A stretch of 64,000 nucleotides of DNA from Prorocentrum cordatum. Its lineage: Eukaryota; Sar; Dinophyceae; Prorocentrales; Prorocentraceae. This document shows positions 62,697 through 64,000 of the stretch, in pieces. The notes beneath the pieces were generated by a model, which made no database searches, was not told the origin of the DNA, and saw nothing but the letters and a program-made list of their open reading frames with translations. Within the stretch, counting starts at the first letter, position 1. Every line of letters begins with the position of its first letter. The stretch is from assembly GCA_963575745.1 (NCBI GenBank), contig CAUYUJ010015938.1:37501-101500 (forward strand). Direction: 5' to 3'. Made by a program: the position numbers and the translations under genes.

Positions 62697-62842
62697 AGGA
62701 GCAGTAGGAGTAGGAGTAGGAGTAGGAATAGGAGTAAGAGGAGGAGTAGGAGTAAGAGAAGGAGTAGGAGTAAGAGGAGGAGGAGGAGGAGGAGGAGGAG
62801 GAGGAGGAGCAAGAGGAGGAGCAGGAGGAGGAGCAGGAGGTG
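62697..62842. repeat. (GGAGTA)n / (GGA)n microsatellite
   Basis: Begins as AGTAGG hexamers, becomes AGGAGTAAG and ends as (GGA)n. Confidence 0.9.
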
Positions 62843-62874
62843 GGGTGCCGTGGTCTCAACCCGCCCCCCTCTGC

Positions 62875-63025
62875 GTGCACACGGCGGGCACCCTCCGGCG
62901 CCTGATCTCCCGCAGGACCCGCCGCGGCTCCTCGCCGAGGAGCCGCTCGCCCAGCGAGTCGGAGCGCTCCTCGCGCGCGAGGCCCCGGTAGCCCTTCTCC
63001 TCGCGGTTGCGGCGCTTCTCCTGGA
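62875..63025 (-). other. Charged open fragment, possible exon
   Basis: Reads QEKRRNREEKGYRGLAREER then RSDSLGERLLGEEPRRVL on the minus strand, a strongly helical, charged stretch bounded by repeats. No family is recognised. Confidence 0.25.
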
Positions 63026-63410
63026 GGGAAAGAAACCCAGGCACGATCGCGGCGTCACAACAAACCACGACGGGGGGGTTTTTGGCCGTGTTCGGCCCCT
63101 GGGGGGCCCTCGCCAGGCCCCAAGACCGGCAAGAGAAGGACTCGGGAGGAAGAACCGGGCCCGGGGAAAGGGTCGGGACTTCTGGGAGCAGCGCCTTGCA
63201 ACAGACAGAACATCGCGTGTCTGGGAAGCGGGGGCCATGACCAAGACAGAACGCTGAGGCGTGGTGTCGATGTTTGTCACCGTCCATCTTGGCCAGCGTA
63301 GATTCGTGGATCATCCTCGCGAAACGGCGACGGCCAGCATGGACCATGGCCAAGGTCGGCGTCGACAAAATCGCGCGACACCTTGGTCATAGCCAGAGTG
63401 TATAAAAAAG

Positions 63411-63558
63411 CCTCCCAGATGGGGTCGGAACAGATGGGGTCGGAGGATCGCGCCGCATCGCCGATGTATCGCCGACGTCGGCGTGGAGACAATTGGGCTC
63501 CTCGTCGAGCCGCATCGCCAGTGTATCGGCGATGCGACGCGATCCTCCGATCCCATCT
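63411..63558. mobile_element. TIR family A element
   Basis: The left arm from 63432 and the reverse-complemented right arm from 63558 agree at 32 of the first 34 bases (AGATGGGGTCGGAGGATCGC versus AGATGGGATCGGAGGATCGC, then C/T GCATCGCCGAT). The left end is doubled as in the copy at 49425. Confidence 0.8.
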
Positions 63559-63566
63559 ACGGCAAA

Positions 63567-63745
63567 TTCGTATCGTGACAACTTCGGCGTTGGTTTCTGA
63601 CACCGCGTGAATCGTTCAACCTCGAACGATCGCGGCTTCCCGATAGCGCAGACCGTTCGATGTGGGCCGATTCCGGGACACTGGCGTCGTTCGAACTTGA
63701 ACGCCCGCGGCTGGGTCGCCACTTCGCCTGCACCACGCGAACTTC
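63567..63745. repeat. Twin-hairpin repeat H, copy 2
   Basis: Same order as copy 1: TTGGTTTCTGACACCGC, CGTTCAACCTCGAACG, CGTTCGAACTTGAACGCCCG, GGCTGGGTCGCC, but with substitutions in the hairpin arms. It directly follows the family A element. Confidence 0.7.
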
Positions 63746-63990
63746 CCGCACTCCGACCCCATCTGGAGGCCTGCAGCTTCGTCCCTCCATCTCCGCCCAC
63801 AGCTCCGCGCGCTGCCGGCCCCAGTCCAGGGACTCTGCGGCGGCCTCGGGGACGGCTGCGGCCGGCAACGAGGAGACAGGATCGGGACAAAATCGCACCG
63901 AGATAAAGCGGGCATCTCTGAGACCTGGCCATTCGTCGTCGTAGTCGTCTTCGTCTTCGTCGTCGTCGTCCCCATTCAGGGTCGGCGGCA
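63746..63990 (-). other. Possible exon at the window edge
   Basis: Minus-strand frame with GDDDDEDEDDYDDEWPGLRD and AAAESLDWGRQRAELWAEME. The acidic run comes from a (TCG)n/(TCT)n tract. No family is recognised. Confidence 0.25.
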
Positions 63991-64000
63991 CGGGCCTTAT

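Noticed and set aside
1-64000. CRISPR array, tRNA, 5S rRNA or U-snRNA gene
   Set aside because: No regularly spaced identical repeats with unique spacers, and no tRNA T-arm box (GGTTCRANNCC) in a foldable context or snRNA/5S signature was seen by eye; a covariance scan would be needed to exclude degenerate ones.

Overview
This window reads as a nuclear contig of a dinoflagellate. The strongest pointers are: a relict of the dinoflagellate spliced leader (minus strand, 31020-31041); several pentatricopeptide-repeat (PPR) coding fragments cut into short exons; long degenerate Ty1/copia and LINE elements; high GC with huge (GGA)n/(TCC)n tracts; and many short dispersed elements with terminal inverted repeats (TIRs). 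No prokaryotic operon, rRNA, tRNA or CRISPR array was seen. One assembly gap of 100 N lies at 19235-19334. Almost every long open frame in the low-complexity DNA is spurious and has been left out.

Layout. 1-13.7 kb (minus): one very long decayed Ty1/copia gag-pol in collinear order. Gag is at 13.6-12.3 kb with an intact CCHC knuckle. A long linker follows that contains what looks like a Tpt1/KptA RNA 2'-phosphotransferase domain at about 9.5-8.8 kb. Then come aspartic protease (7.6-6.5), a pre-integrase block (5.0-3.7), integrase (3.5-2.2), reverse transcriptase (1.5-0.73) and RNase H (0.73-0). This element is peppered with about 20 copies of a 14-nt mini-hairpin, mostly a 5-bp GC stem and a GNRA loop, all in one orientation, mostly read in one codon phase as the peptide AG(Q/E/N)PA. 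13.8-20.8 kb: minisatellites, pyrimidine tracts, degenerate repeats, poly-T and the gap. 19.8-28 kb: TIR elements, including a 2.2-kb unit with 150-bp TIRs and TA flanks, plus microsatellites and dispersed repeats. 29.5-31.04 kb (minus): an open region headed by the spliced-leader relict, probably a retro-inserted cDNA. 31.8-37.0 kb (minus): a broken LINE (zinc-ribbon ORF1, AP endonuclease, RT, C-terminal zinc finger). 37.8-38.7 kb: PPR exons with a tandemly duplicated exon/microsatellite unit. 41.0-48.2 kb (minus): a second, different copia element (gag, protease, integrase, RNase H). 49.4-55.9 kb (minus): PPR gene fragments, TIR elements and microsatellites. 57.6-59.4 kb (minus): a second LINE lineage. 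60-64 kb: more TIR elements, twin-hairpin repeats and a PPR exon.

How it fits together. The window is an accessory graveyard. Two copia lineages and two LINE lineages supply nearly all recognisable protein domains, and all are disabled by stops, frameshifts or lost catalytic residues. The only cellular-type coding signal is PPR. At least four TIR families of about 150-300 bp, small enough to be MITEs or introners, sit around and between the PPR exons, and some TIR ends appear to have seeded the GGA microsatellites.
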